A DNA stretch of 64,000 bases from Turritopsis dohrnii (lineage: Eukaryota; Cnidaria; Hydrozoa; Anthoathecata; Oceaniidae), in NCBI GenBank assembly GCA_027922465.2, contig BQMF02000037.1, positions 1,364,001 through 1,428,000 of the forward strand. The letters run 5' to 3'. Positions 22,763-36,819 of this stretch are shown here, piece after piece (within the stretch, counting starts at the first letter, position 1; each line of letters begins with the position of its first letter). The position numbers and the translations under genes were made by a program. A model generated the notes under the pieces. It saw only the letters and a program-made list of their open reading frames with translations, searched no databases and was not told the DNA's origin.

Positions 22763-25104
22763 GCATGATTTTTCGACTTGCTTATTGTTCCAAGATTTTA
22801 CAATTCTTTTATTTGCGAATGAACTTCCGTAATTAGAACGTATTCATAAATCCGACTTTCTTCTCGCTCCCTTCGATGTTCAAACGCATTATATTGTTTG
22901 TGTTACTCCTCTAGTCGTCAATTCCGTCCTTCATCATGCATCATACCTATTCCATCAACCTTTACAGATCCTTTTCAATGATAAATGATAATCTTCGTTT
23001 CGAGTTTCCTGTTTTTTATTATTGAAAGAATTTTAAAGTCCAGATCCTCAAAAAAAAAAAAAAATGGAGTGTGAATTTAGAAATATTAACAAGAATGTAC
23101 GAGTAACCAAAAAGAAGGTATTCTTCGCATTTTATTACTAAAGTAGTACATGTTCACTGATAAGAGTGTGTGGTTTTTTAAGCAGAATGTACGGTGTAAT
23201 TAAGGTCGTGTAGTTATGTGTCAAATCGTAGAAGTGTCGCAACTTTAGGTGAGAAAATTTTGGAATCAAAAAGCGAGATTTTGAGAGGTGCATTTGCTGA
23301 TTTATGATCTAGTAGTTTAGAAATAGCTTTTATTATATTTCTGAATAAATTTATAAGTTAAAGAATTTCAACTTTTGAGTATCCCTGAACTGCCTTAACT
23401 GACCTCACGACCTCAGAAATTTCCAGAATATCTTAAGAATATAATATGATGTATATTCAACTTCCATCAACATGACAGAATTGTGATAGCGAAATCTTCC
23501 CTGACCCCTAGAAGGACTAGAAATCGTGTGTTGAAAAATATGAATATTTAAACAAAGATTAACAAATAATTACAGTTATACGTAAAAATAAATCAAAATA
23601 TAGTAAATAAATAAATAAGTACGTGCTTCAAAATGACGTAATGCAAAAAAAAACCCCAACAAAACGAAAACGAAAAAACAAAATTCGTCGACAAAAAAAA
23701 CAACAAAACAAACCCGAATCAATCTAAAAATTACAACTTCGTTTAGTTTTTCAAAAATTACTTTAAAAAATATAACATCATAAAATATTGGTGTGTATGA
23801 AAAAAGCAAAAAAATAAATAAATAAATGTTACCCAGTGGTCAAAGTCGCCTATTTGCAAAAAATCACTGCAACGAAGAGCATTTTCACTGAAATGATCCG
23901 TAAATTTCTATACAAATATACTCCTTCGTAGAGGATTTCAACAAATTTTGTCCACTAGGCAATCGTTTTTCATCATGTCGCCTCTTGTATTACATGTCAT
24001 CACACTCATTTCACGAGGAGGAGATCTCCAGTGTTCTCCTTTGTTTCTCATGTTGGCTTATGTTTTCAGAGCGTGTTATGCACTGCAAGAAGCTCGTTCT
24101 GCATGTAGTGTGTAACATCAAGAGACAGTCTTTTCTAAATTTCAAGATTATTCAATGCAATAATTCACAGATTTAGATTTCGCGATCAACGATCATCAAC
24201 TTTTAGGTTATTGTAAAAGCCATTACGACAAAATTTCTATAGTAATAGCAATACTCCTTCGCAGTGAATGTTCAAAAAAGAACTCCACAGGGGTGCGTTA
24301 TATTCATTTACGTTTCAATCTCCACGAACAATCTCGTAACATAAAGTTTTGTCTAAGATGCAATCACCACCACCGCTAGTTCCCGCTAAAAGCTTTATGA
24401 TTTTGGCTTGACTAAGTAAGGTAATTATGCCGAAAGTGAAAACAAAGCATGATTGCATCTTGTTAAACGCACTTTCAGCTGTCAATCAACTATGTACAGG
24501 TCGAATATACAAAACAACACGAAAAGACAAACAGCAAAAATACATGAAGTCAGTTGCATAAAAGTTCCGGAAGCATAAAGAAATCTACGTTCACATGCTA
24601 CGTTTACATGAAATTGTACGTTTATAGCTGGTACTTCATTGAGCGAAGTTTAGATGCGCTTCTGATAACAATGCGAGTAAATAATTCGCACAATTTCGTG
24701 GAAACGTAAGTACGAGAGAATGAATAATATCCAAATAAAGACAAACGAATCCATAAATTCCGACTGAATAAAATGGAAACGGTAAAATTTAACAATAACA
24801 CGGTAAAGCTGTAAAATAAAAGCTGCATCCAAAATTTTGAAGTGATTTGATCTATCAGTTATTCGCTGAGATCTCTCAACCGATTATTGATCGATGGAGT
24901 AATGTTTCCCCTTGGTCTTATAACTTTGGCTTTTAAAGCTTGTTGATTTCGTTGTGTGTTATCATACCATGCTTAAGTTACACAGAGCATACCAAAGGAT
25001 GGAGTAGGTGTAGCACAAGGTATCTAATTAACTTTGACACCCTATCAAAGCATCAGCTGCTAAACGACGTTGAACTATACGTCCTTACATCCTTATTGTT
25101 CTGT
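22763..25104. other. Intergenic region with MITE debris
   Basis: This lies between the convergent 3' ends of MPDU1 and the homeobox gene. It presumably holds both 3' UTRs. It contains one full ACTCCTTCG-family MITE (23829-23958) and a partial one (about 24220-24300). No coding exon was recognised. Confidence 0.6.
23829..23958. mobile_element. MITE, ACTCCTTCG family, copy 1
   Basis: The imperfect palindrome begins CCCAGTGGTCAAA, has CACTGCAACGAAGAGCATTT and ACTCCTTCGTAG inside, and ends TCCACTAGG. Relatives are at 37155, 47152 and 60392, with a fragment at 24220. Confidence 0.7.
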
Positions 25105-28100
25105 TTACGAAGCTGCTTGACTGTGCATCGGCCACCAAGAGTTGACCTCCTTGTCATAAAGTCTATTATAAGTACCATTACCGGATAGATTCATCGTGCT
25201 TCTGTTCTCATATGAGGAGAAATTTCTGGGCATGCATCTGTTAAGCCCTCCTTGATCGAACCAAATCATGTTTGTCTTGTTTACCGGCAACATTTGAAGA
25301 CGATTTATCTTGTCGTTTGGTATAGAACCACTTGTATGAGCGAGGCTTTTCGGATAAAGGCTAACATGCATTGGATTTGTGAACGGTGCGCTCATCGGGT
25401 TGTAGTCTGCGTTCATTGATGGAGTTTTCATATAGGGATTCACGTATGTGGAATACGGTGGTGAAGCCGGACTAGATTGAGTGCTTGATTTTGTTCTTTT
25501 TCTCCATTTTGCTCGTCTGTTTTGAAACCATACCTGAGAGAGTGAGAATAGTCATAAATCATAAGCAAATTTCTTTTATACGTTTTGTCCATGTGCGAAA
25601 AAAATTTCTTATTGAACTATTTACTTGTATTCGTGCTTCTGTTAAATTTAACTTCAAGGCAATCTCTTCACGCAAGAAAATATCTGGATAATGTGTTCTG
25701 CTAAATACCCTCTCCAATTCGTCCAGTTGATAGCTGGTAAACGTCGTACGATAGCGTCGCTTCTTTGACGGGATAGCCGACGAGTGATTCCTATATGTGT
25801 CTACTAAGGATGCACTGACACTGTCGTCCGTCATTACACTGTCTTGGTCTGTTGTCGGACTGTCAATAATGTCATGATCACAATCGTCTGTTGAAAAATA
25901 AAGTAATAAAACTGTTAGATTAAATGTTCTGTGTAAGTGCGTGAGAGAAACAAAAGGATCAAAGGGTAAAATGCCGCCTACTTCTCGTCATAAGTGGGAC
26001 CGTAGAGAATTGTAACATGGGGTGTTAGTAATTGTTCCTTTACGAAAGTATCCCAGCTAACGAGAGTACATTGCATTTTACCCAAATGTCAATGCCTTTG
26101 TGTTTCCGTTTTCTAAAGTACGTGTGTAAATTGCAGAACTTAGAGATGTGCAGTAGAGTTGAGAGTACCAAGAATGTGGTATCTAGCGTTATACAAAAAT
26201 TAATGTCAAACGGATTGGCATCTATAGTGGTTTTTGGTTTCTGTCTTTTTCATGTAAGAGTGCATCGATAACCTGCGTTTTCTTAGGTTAATATAATAAG
26301 GCTTTCATAGTAAACCACCGAGACAACAATCTGCTAGACACACCGTAGCATTATGTTAAAACAAGTGTATGTTTCTGTCTGCAGTGCATGTGAAAAAGAA
26401 AATGTTGTATGCGATCACATCAAAAATGGCTGCTTTTCTAGAAAGAAATAAATGATGTCAATATGTGATAAATTAAATGCTTGCTTCCTCGAAACTAAAA
26501 CAGCACTAAAACTTGAAAGGAGAGCCACGCATTGGTTGATCATGCTGACAAATAGAACTGATTGTCTGATTCTAAATTGATTTTACAGAAACGTTAGTAA
26601 GTGAATACGATTGGCTCCAATTTGAATGGTATGGACAGTCCTGCATTTGATTGGTTGAATGTGTTGTTCCTATTGAATCATGTCTTTGTTGATCAAGTAT
26701 GGTAATGACTGCAATGTTAAAACAAAAGGACGAATTTTAAATTGTTGGGCCAATTTGTTAGCATGATGAAAAAGATGGTTCTGTCAATTGATTTTTCATC
26801 AAAAGCACTGTCATTGGTTCATTGTTTCTCAAATATAACGTCCCATTGAAAATAAAAATTTCTCTCTGTTACTGTCTGGCAATGGCAGTTTGTAACGGAA
26901 AGAGAATTGGTAGATTAGATTGGTTGACCTGCAGAATGTAGCCTACTTTTGGAAGAGGATTATTTACTGATTTCCTTTCAGTGTTTTTGTTCCTTTGGTA
27001 TTTTCCATAAACTACATTGTTGGTTAGTTTGCATCTGTCGTTTTTGTTGTTGTCTGTTATCGTTTTTGTCGCGTCATGTTCATATGGAGATATTGCATTT
27101 GTGAATGGTATCGCCACTATCGTTGCTTGTGTCGGAATATTAACGTCAGGTTTGTGTAACAATGACGATATTGCAGCGATGATCTTGATTTTGATGATTT
27201 TGATGATTTTGTTTCTGTTCTCGATGTTGTTTGTATGTTGGTGTTGATGATTTGTTGTCGTCAACAACTTGCTGAAGTTATTATAATTTATGTAGGTGTT
27301 GTTGATGGTACTGTTGTTGTTATTGTCGATGAGGTCCATTCATTTCTTTTGCAGTTTCTTCGATTGTAATTAGAGTTGTGCAATCTTCGTTTATTTGAAT
27401 GTAATGCTGGCGTTATCTTTCGAATGGTTAATAGGTCACGTTCCAACGATTTTGGTTTATGTGAGTCCTTGGTCACTTTATTGGTACTCTTGGTGTTTAG
27501 TATTTGTGTTAGTGTTAATGCTGTTTTCTTTTGTTGCTGTAGCTAGTGTTGTTGTCGGTGCTAGTGGTTGTGGTTGTGGTGATGGTATTGTTTTTGTTGT
27601 AGTTGTGATCATGAAAAATGGTTAAATGATTTGAAAAATGGTTGATATATTGATAGATGCGTTTGTTATTTCTTTCTCTTTTCTTTTTTTTTGTTTTTTT
27701 TTTGTTTTGAAGGGCAACTTTGATTGGTTGATTCATTGATTGGTTGATTGACAGTACTTTTCTAAAAACGGCTTTTCATAAAAAATGACTGTGTGTAAAA
27801 AAAATAGCTTTTATGTAAGAGATGGATCTTCACAAACGGTAAAGATTTTTTCCATTGATGTATTCCTAAAAACCTTTCCTGGTGAAACGCTTGTGAAAGT
27901 TTTCTCATGTTTTATGTTGATAATGTTGATGTTGATAATGTTGTTTTCCGGTGTGTTGCCAAAATTGTTGTTGCTAGGTTTACAAAAACATATCATTGTT
28001 TTGTTAGTCTCAAAGACATCATGTTTATGTTCATGCAATGCTGTGTTGGAGATTTGACAGCAAGTTAACTACCTAAACTTAATGACAAAATACGGATTTT

Positions 28101-31100
28101 TTTATATATTGAACGTGCGACATCGTTAGCTATGAAATCATCTCATGGATGCTGCAAATATTTAAGACAATGCTTAATCCATTAAAATGGTTCACTCTTT
28201 ATGAGTACTAATTAAAGGGATTCAGTGAAGCTCCGTCACTGATGTTTTCTGTTGCCTTTCCTGTGTCGTCTCTTTGTCATTACAATATTGGAATATCCAA
28301 TGGTACTGCCGTTCTTATTGCTGATATTGTCAGAATTGATGTCATTCGTAACATTATACTGGGCTAACGATATTGCTGTAATCTCGATGATTTTGATTGT
28401 TGTTACTTATTAATGGTCGTTGTTGTTGTTATTGTTTATTGATTATTTGCCATTGTTGATGATAATGGTTTTGTTGTTTCTAATATGATGCAGATGTTGC
28501 TGTTTGGTTTCAAATTTTTGTTGTAATTTTGTTGTAACTTATAAAATGGTATTGTTAAAGCCTATGTGGAAAATAATGAGGGTTTTTTGTTGCCTTGATT
28601 TGTTTGTAGCTATGTGGATATTATTGACGCCATTTTTGATGATGATATTGATGATGTTGTTGACTTGACCTTTTGTTGTTATTTACTGATGTAGTTGAAG
28701 CTGCTGTTGAGGATAGTGTCAACGATGTTGCTAGATGTGACTCTTTTGTTGTTATATACTGATGTAGTTGAAGCTCTTTGTGATGATGATTTTGTTGATT
28801 TGATCCTTTTGTTGTTATTCATTGATGTAGCTGAAGCTGTTGTTGAGGATAGTGTTGATGATGTTGCTAGATTTTACCTTTTTGTTGCTTTTTACTGATG
28901 CGGTTGAAGCTCTTTGAGATGATGATGTTGATGATATTGTTGATTTGGTCCTTTTGTTGTTATTTACTGATGTAGTTGAAGCTGTTGTTGAGGATAGTGT
29001 CTATGATGTTGCTAGATTTGACCCTTTTGTGGTTATATACTGATGTGGTTGAAGCTGTTGTTGATAATGATGTTGACGATGTTGTTAGTTTGATCCTTTT
29101 GTTGTTATTCATTGATGTAGCTGAAGCTGTGTTGTTGAGGATAGTGTTGATGATTTTGCTAGATTTTACCTTTTTGTTGTTTTTTACTGATGCGGTTGAA
29201 GCTCTTTGTGATGATGATGTTGATGATATTGTTGATTTGGTCCTTTTGTTGTTATTTACTGATGTAGTTGAAGCTGTTGTTGAGGATAGTGTCTATGATG
29301 TTGCTAGATTTGACCCTTTTGTGGTTATATACTGATGTGGTTGAAGCTGTTGTTGATAATGATGTTGACGATGTTGTTAGTTTGATCCTTTTGTTGTTAT
29401 TCATTGATGTAGCTGAAGCTGTGTTGTTGAGGATAGTGTTGATGATTTTGCTAGATTTTACCTTTTTGTTGTTTTTTACTGATGCGGTTGAAGCTCTTTG
29501 TGATGATGATGTTGATGATATTGTTGATTTGGTCCTTTTGTTGTTATTTACTGATGTAGTTGAAGCTGTTGTTGAGGATAGTGTCTATGATGTTGCTAGA
29601 TTTGACCCTTTTGTGGTTATATACTGATGTGGTTGAAGCTGTTGTTGATAATGATGTTGACGATGTTGTTAGTTTGATCCTTTTGTTGTTATTCATTGAT
29701 GTAGCTGAAGCTGTGTTGTTGAGGATAGTGTTGATGATTTTGCCAGATTTTACCTTTTTGTTGTTTTTTACTGATGCGGTTGAAGCTCTTTGTGATGATG
29801 ATGTTGATGATATTGTTGATTTGGTCCTTTTGTTGTTATTTACTGATGTAGTTGAAGCTCTTGTTGAGGATAGTGTCTATGATGTTGCTAGATTTGATCC
29901 CTTTTGTTGTTATTTACTGATGTAGTTGAAGCACTTTGTGATGATGATGTTGATGATGCTGTTGATTTGACCTTTTTGTTGTTATTTACTGATGTAGTTG
30001 AAGCTGTTGTTGAGGATAGTGTTGATGATGTTGCTAGATCTTACGATTTTGTTGTTTTTTACTGATGTGGTTGAAGCTCTTTGTGATGATAATGTTGATG
30101 ATATTGTTGATTTGGTCCTTTTGTTGTTATTTACTGATGTAGTTGTAGCTGTTGTTGAGGATAGTGTCTATGATGTTGCTAGATTTGACCCTTTTGTGGT
30201 TATATACTGATGTGGTTGAAGCTGTTGTTGATAATGATGTTGACGATGTTGTTAGTTTGATCCTTTTGTTGTTATTCATTGATGTAGCTGAAGCTGTGTT
30301 GTTGAGGATAGTGTTGATGATATTGATAGATTTTTCCCTTTTGCTCTTAGTTACTGATGCAGTTGAAGCTCTATGTGATGATGATGTTGATAATGTTGTT
30401 GATTTGATCCTTTTGTTGTTATTTACTGATGTAATTGATGCTGTTGTTGAGGATAGTGTTGCTGATAGATTTGACCTCTTTTGTTGTTGTTTACTGATAT
30501 GTTTAAAGCTTTTGTTGAGGATAGTGTTGATGATGTTGCTAGATTTTACCCTTTTTTTGTTATTTACTGATGTGTATGATACTGTTGTTGATAGTGATGT
30601 TGATGATGTTGCTGATTTGATCCTTTTGTTGTTATTCACTGATGTGGTTGAATCTGTTGTTGAAGACAGTGTTGATGGCGTTGTTGATTTGATCCTTTTG
30701 TTGTTACTAACTGATGTAATTGAAGCTGTTGTTGAGGATAGTGTTGATGATGTTGTTAAATTTGACGCTTTGTGTTATTTACTGATGTAGTTGAAGCAGT
30801 TGTAGATGATGATGTTGATAGATTTGACTCTTTTGTTGCTATTCATTGATGTAGCTGAAGTTTTTTTTGAGGATAGTGTTGATGATGTTGTTAGATTTGA
30901 TCCTTTTGTTTTGTTGCCCACTAATGTAGTTGAAGCTTGTTATCAGGTAGAACAGTTAAGAGCTTACATTTTCTTTTCCTTTTTCTTTTGCCTGATCGAT
31001 AAATCAATAAATTCTTTAAGATTCATGTTTGACTAATCTAAACGATGCACTCTTCCTCGCGGGTGCATTCATTTCACTTTTGAGTTTTTTTTATCTATCA

Positions 31101-34100
31101 AAATAAATAAATAAATAGATATAAATATATAAAAAAGTTAATGATGTTGTTGATTTGATCCTTTTGTTGTTATTCAGTAATGTGGTTGAAGCTGTTGTTG
31201 ATGATGTTGGTAGATTTGACCCTTTTGTTTTCATTCACTGGCGTAGTTGAATCTGTTGTTGAGGGTAATGTTGATGATGTTGATAGATTTGACCCTTTTG
31301 TTGTTATTTACTGATGCGGTTGAAGCTCTTATTAATAATGATTTTGATGTTGTTGTTGATTTGGTCCTTACTGTTGCTTACTAAATGAAGTTAAAGCTGT
31401 TGTTGATGATGGTGGTAATTTTGTTGCCAGGTTTGGTCGATGTGGTTGTTTACTGATGTGGTTGAGCTGTTGTCGATGATGATGCTGGTTTTGTTGTTTG
31501 GTTTAATTTTGTTGTCGTTAGTTGCTTATGTAGTTGAAGCTGTTGCCAGTTATGATGGTAATGCTGCTAAACCTTGATCTTTTGTTGTTAGTTTTTGTTA
31601 AATCTTTTGTTGATGATAATGCTGATGATGTTATTGGAGGTTCTCCTACTTTTATTGTTTACTGATGTGGTGGAAGCTGTTGGTGGTGATGAGGCGATGC
31701 TGTTGAAACTTGGTCCTTTTGTGGCTGTTTATTTATATGTTTCAATCTTTTGTTGATGATGGTGCTGATGATGTTGTAAGATTTGATTCTTTTGCTATAC
31801 TTTGTTCGTATAGTTGATGCAATTGGCGGTGATGATGTTGATGCTATTATTGCATATAATTTTTTTGCTTTTATATGTAGTTGAAATCGTTGTTAGTGAT
31901 GATGGTTAATGGTGTTTTTTCTCCTGTTATTTGAATTTGAATTTGATATTTTTTAAACCATTGTGGGTGGTGATGTTGTTATTAGATTGCATCTGTTTGT
32001 TGCAACATACTTAAACAATTGGAACTGCCGTGGGTGATGATGGCGATGTTGTTACTTAATTTGATTGCTTTGTTTCACGTTGCTGATTTTGTGGAAGCCA
32101 TTGAGGATGGTGATAGGGATATTGTTGTTACTGTTGATTATTTTGCTGTAAGAACTGATACTTGAAGTCGTTGCTAATGTTGATGCCGATGTTGTGTTTA
32201 GTGTTGATCTCTTTGTTGTAATTTACTGATATTTCTGTAAATGTTGTGGGAAAGTTGCTGTTTGTTTTGATTCACTGGTATAGTTGAAATATTGATGTTG
32301 ATGACGAAACTGTTTTTGTTAAGCTAAATCCTTTTGTTTTAATTTACTCATACAGTTGCATCTGCTTGCGGTAGTGATGGTGGGAATGATGGTGGGAATG
32401 TTGCTGCTAGTTTGATCGTTTTGTTGTAATTTACTCACGTAGTTGATGCTGTTGATGAGTTTGCTTTGTGAAACCCTTTTTTGTCTCAACTATATTTTGA
32501 CTTTAACGTTGCGACATTATTTTGTGTGAGATGATATTCACACTGGCAATGGATAACGTTTTAAAAATCAGTTGCTAAAAACATCCCTTATGTTTACTGA
32601 CCTTTGCTAATGACCATTGGTTATGTCTTTAAACAATGGTTTTACGCTTAGTATTCTTTGCTGGAGAGCTGTGGTGAAACGCATCTACAATAATCACCGT
32701 TAAGCAAGTAGATCATGGGAATCCTTTACTATAACGGAAACGACCTGCTCAATGAATGTGTCATATGTATTTTTAAGGTGCTCCTTGTCAGATGGAAGCC
32801 AGATGGATCTTATGTGTGGGTCGCCAATAATCCGTCAGATTGCCTAAATATCGTCCACGATGTCTGGACACTTACTTGTGGAAACATAACTGTTGCCGAC
32901 ATGTCGATGAATGGTATTGACCAAGTTAATTTTGAAATGTCTATGGGCCTGAAATTTTGATGAGGTGAAATTCGGTAATCTGCTCTATGGAGGATTTCCC
33001 AAACAAATTTGAAGACATAAGATCAGCGCTTGAGAAGAAGATTTTCGCAGTATTGAGATATTACATTGTTGCCAGTCAAATAAAGAAAGCATCGATGGAT
33101 GAAATGCTGAAATTTTCACGTTCGATTCATATCCAATGTTTGGATTAGATTATTTATAAAACTCTAGGATAGATATTTACGATTGTCAATTGCAGATTCC
33201 GATGAATGTCCTATTGGCGAATAACAAACGGTATGTTATGAGATAACTTTAATAAATGTATACAGTAATCTCTAAAGTGAGGTGTCCTCTGCTGGATGCA
33301 CTCTACCAATTTATCTAATGACGGATGTTTTCTGTACTCACAGACTTGTCAATGGACTTCTAATTAGCGGAGGTATGCTTTCAAGGAAAATGACTAACAG
33401 TTGATTGGTTCATAATTGGTCTGCCGTGGTATTAATGATTGGGAAATTTGTTTTCATAATTTCAATATATCAGCTTGCTTTGATAGTATCATGTCTGTTT
33501 TTTCTTTGTATTTGTTGTTGACTTTGTTGGCGTTGTTGTTGTCAAGGGTTGTTGCGTTGTCGGTGCCGTTATTGTTGATGGTGACGTTGTCGACGGCGTT
33601 ATCGTTGGTAGTGGGGTTGTTATTGGTGGTGTTGTTGTTGGTATCATCACTTTTGTTGAGGGTTGTGGCGTTTGTATTGGGGTTGGTGACGATAGTTCAA
33701 CATTTGTTTAACATTTTTATTGATATTCGGTACAATTTGCTTGGAAGGATAGGAAGTCGACCGGCTTGTTGTTTGTTGTGAGTTGGGATGGTCTAGTTTT
33801 TTTGGTGAAAGTGAAAGTGAAAGTGGTGCACTGTCTTTGAATGTAAATGTTATTGTGGATTTCAAGATTCTTTTTTAAAAGAGCCAATAATTGTGAGTAA
33901 TGGTGTGATTTCACTTAGGCCTTATGAGCAGGTCCACGATTTGAAAAGAATTGTGTGCTAGGTCCGCAAGAATTGTGCACATATCATATTTGGAAACCAA
34001 TACCTTTGAAAATCCCTGTCCAAATAACTTTTCAGTTGCAATTAATATGGTATTATTACAGTTTGTTACATTGTCTTATTTCTTTTTGACTTAGTCAGGC

Positions 34101-35136
34101 GTTTATTCGAGCGAAAAAATGAGTCTTAACGCTAATATAAACGGCAATAAGTATAGTATAATCACAGTTTGTTAGATTAAAACACTGCTTAATGTCAGAC
34201 CTGCTCTTCACCATCTACATCATTCATAAAGAGATTTAAGAAAAACACTTACCTTCTGATATGCTGCTTTCTAATGAAGATGAGTACTGCGATGATGGCG
34301 ATCGCCGGGAGGTTGGAAATGTATTGCCTGATGTTGGAGATGTTGGTTCTATACTGTCTTCTTCAATGCTTTCTTCATCCGACCCTTTTATTCCCAAAAT
34401 GTCTTCTATGTTGTATGAAGTCGGTCTTTTCCGATCAAAGTTCATATTCCTAAGAAGAATTCAATGGTAAAATATTTGTATCATCACTAAAGTTGCAAGG
34501 GAGGACAGGTTTGTTTGGACCAGATGGTTCAATATAAAAGGAATCACCATATGGTGTAGTAGTCATTCTTAAGTAAAAGTAAAAGCTTTGAGATTTTGCT
34601 TGGAACGGTAGAAGTTAAACGTTTTTTAACGCCCTTATCTGCACCCAGAAATTGCATTCGTGATTGTTTGAAGGGATGATACATATATAAGCAAAGGATT
34701 TGTGAAACTAACAAGCAACAAGGCAGGTACAAAGTAGCAAAAAACTGACGTCACTCGCAATTAGTGTGGACTAAGCAAAGCTATGAGTGCATTAAGAATA
34801 TGAGTGTACGCAGTGAAATTGTGTTGCGCAAACGAAAATTCTCTCCTCCAGGTTTTAAAATGAAAGATATTGAACGTAACTTCTTTCGATTTCCTTTCGA
34901 TTTTGAGCGCTATGGAAAGTGCTTCATTGATAATTGAATGGTAGAACACAATAAGCGTATACTGTGTTTGTTTTTTGTCCCCGGAATTTGTTGAAAATAT
35001 GAAAGATGGGGCTCCCATCCTCGTAATTTGAAATAATAGTTTTGTTTCGTTGTAACTTGCAAAGCGGTTCACCGCATAAAAACAAAATTTAAACTTACTG
35101 GTCAAATGCATCATTAGCTCCTTCCAGTTCTGGCAT
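25105..35136 (-). CDS. Paired-like (PRD class) homeobox transcription factor, four coding exons
   Basis: Exons 35136-35099 (38 bp), 34449-34253, 25887-25625 and 25533-25105 join in frame to 308 residues. The homeodomain occupies residues 121-180. It starts [17 protein letters not shown] and has [12 protein letters not shown] in helix 3. Residue 50 is Gln, so it is paired-like rather than Pax or bicoid type, and there is no paired box. The intron between homeodomain residues 46 and 47 (ARIQ then VWFQ) is typical of the class. An octapeptide/eh1-like repressor motif, YNIEDILG, lies at residues 25-32 and an acidic/Ser-rich linker follows. No OAR motif is seen. The tiny first exon was found because its donor (GTAAGT) and the acceptor CTTAG at 34450 give an open join. 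Without it, translation could start at 34445. Relation to Alx/Arx/Rx/prdl subfamilies needs a tree. Introns are 649, 8365 and 91 bp. Confidence 0.93.
25888..28629. other. 3' part of the large homeobox intron, increasingly GT-rich
   Basis: This intronic DNA has no recognised coding exon or repeat until about 27.0 kb. From there the plus strand becomes dominated by TTG/ATG/GTT triplets and grades into the 73-bp array. Confidence 0.6.
28630..32460 (+). repeat. 73-bp tandem array with 292-bp higher-order unit
   Basis: Degenerate monomers of 72-75 bp (core TTACTGATGTAGTTGAAGCT) repeat for nearly 4 kb. From 28976, three successive 292-bp tetramers (72+72+73+75) are almost identical (28976, 29268, 29560), and a partial fourth recurs near 30144. 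A non-repeat patch (30946-31138) interrupts the array. The plus strand is nearly pure G/T with some A, so the homeobox pre-mRNA is CA-rich here. Long open frames in the array are artefacts: 292 is not divisible by three and the same frame restarts in every unit. Confidence 0.92.
32461..34252. other. 5' part of the large homeobox intron
   Basis: No exon was recognised. A further GTT-rich patch lies at 33500-33700. A frame at 32715-32960 has no family resemblance. Confidence 0.5.
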
Positions 35137-36815
35137 TTTCATATAGCAATCTTCTTTAGGAACGCGAACAGTCTCTCAGGATATGGAGAAAAATTGGAAA
35201 GCTTTTTACCAAGTTAGATGAAGTGTGTAAAAGTCGAGTGAAGAGAAGATGAAAGGGAAATGAGAAACTAAACAGCAATACAGCAGAAAGATGATGTATC
35301 TTAGCAATGTTGTTCCTTTACAGCGACTACCTCTTCTTAACTCTTCATTATTGTTGTTTGAATGGTGTTCTAGATCTTGGTTTGGTTTGGTTACAGTGTT
35401 CTTTTAACGGTCAACAATTTCAAAGTAAATGGTTTCTTTCATCCAAATGAAATGTTCAGCGAACATTGGTTTCCTTCATTAGCCATGCGTATTATCCAAC
35501 ACTACGATTGGCTGTTTATGCACAAAGAATTAACCAAGGAAATTAATGAACCCGAGAAATAATTGAAAAGTTGAAAACAAAACAATAGGTTGAACGGTGG
35601 AAATGTTCATGTAACCGGGGGTTATGATGTTGACCATTTGTTGTTTCATTTTTTCGTTTTCCGTGTTTTTTTGTAATTTTAACGCGAAATTGAAAAACAA
35701 AATTTTTTTGTCGCCTTTCGTGATTTTTAAATATTCGGTTTCTTTTGTTTCATCTTATTTAACCGAACGGATTTTATTTCAATCATAATGGATAAACATA
35801 ATTCTATGGCGATAACAAAATTTTTCAAACGACATTGCACTTCAAGGAATGTCTCCTTACAGAAAACCCTACAGGATTTCAATGAATTTCCATGATTTTT
35901 TTTTATCAAAAGTGCATAATTTCAAGAAATCGTCTATAATCCTTTTAAATCTTAGATTTACTGATATCATATATTCTCTGTAATATGTACCCCCGTGTTA
36001 TAAAGAGAAGGCTTACTGTTTCATAAAAAAAATTGACTTAATTTCAAGAAGCATTACTTAATGTACATTCAAACAACGTGTGGTGACCCATGTGAAGTTC
36101 GCTGCCATGTTTGTTTAAGCGTTACAAATTTCACAGCGGGAGCATGAAAGAAATTTGATTTCAAGCATAATTTTATTTAATTTGTTTTTTAAATAAAGTT
36201 TCAATTATAAATTTTAAAATTTTTTTTCGGGTTTGATAAGGTGGGGTTTTTAAACCAATTTTCTTGGCAACAAGGAAGGAATGATGGAGTTGTAAAAAAA
36301 GTGTTTCGTTTCTGAGGGTTACACAGAACTTGTTTTGTTTGTATTAACGACATATTGTTCAACGATGCTGAACGTTGCTTATGGTTCTGTTCACACGCAC
36401 CACGATTTAATTACAACCGTGAAGAAAGGGAGTTTGCGTTTTGAAGAAAAACAAATTGATAGATTGATAAAGAATATATGTTTGAATTTGAAGAGAAACG
36501 CCAAATTAGTTATTGGAAATGTCACACGTATTTTAATATTTAAAATTTCTTCACTTAGTACTGTCAATATATTCAAAATCTATCCATTTCTTAACTCTAC
36601 GCTGTATCTTGAAATAGTATATTGTCTATAAAAATAAGATATTCTAAAGAACGGGGTATTCGACATAGATAGGATAGACGCTATTTCATGTTATAGTGTA
36701 CTCTATAAGAATTATGAAATGACTCCAAAGTTAAGAATATCATAAGAATATGCTGAGCTTCGGGTTTTCCTTCAAATGACATATACGTCTTTTTTATATA
36801 AGCAAAGAAAGTCAG
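35137..36815. other. Upstream region of the homeobox gene
   Basis: It should contain the promoter, but no unambiguous element can be named by eye. The short open frames on both strands show no domains. Confidence 0.4.
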
Positions 36816-36819
36816 ACGT

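Noticed and set aside
26869..27736. Asn/Thr-rich minus frames
   Set aside because: Simple-sequence translation of the CA-rich intron strand.
28976..29900. CRISPR-like regular repeats
   Set aside because: The units are contiguous tandem repeats without unique spacers, in a eukaryotic intron.
28695..31036. Long open frames rich in [11 protein letters not shown] repeats (up to 212 codons, plus) and a 170-codon minus frame
   Set aside because: They arise from a 292-bp tandem unit that lacks stops in some frames. The unit is not a multiple of three, most frames lack an ATG at the start, and the region is intronic.
34761..35114. 117-codon minus frame upstream of homeobox exon 2
   Set aside because: It overlaps the small first homeobox exon in another frame and the intron after it, and has no family resemblance.
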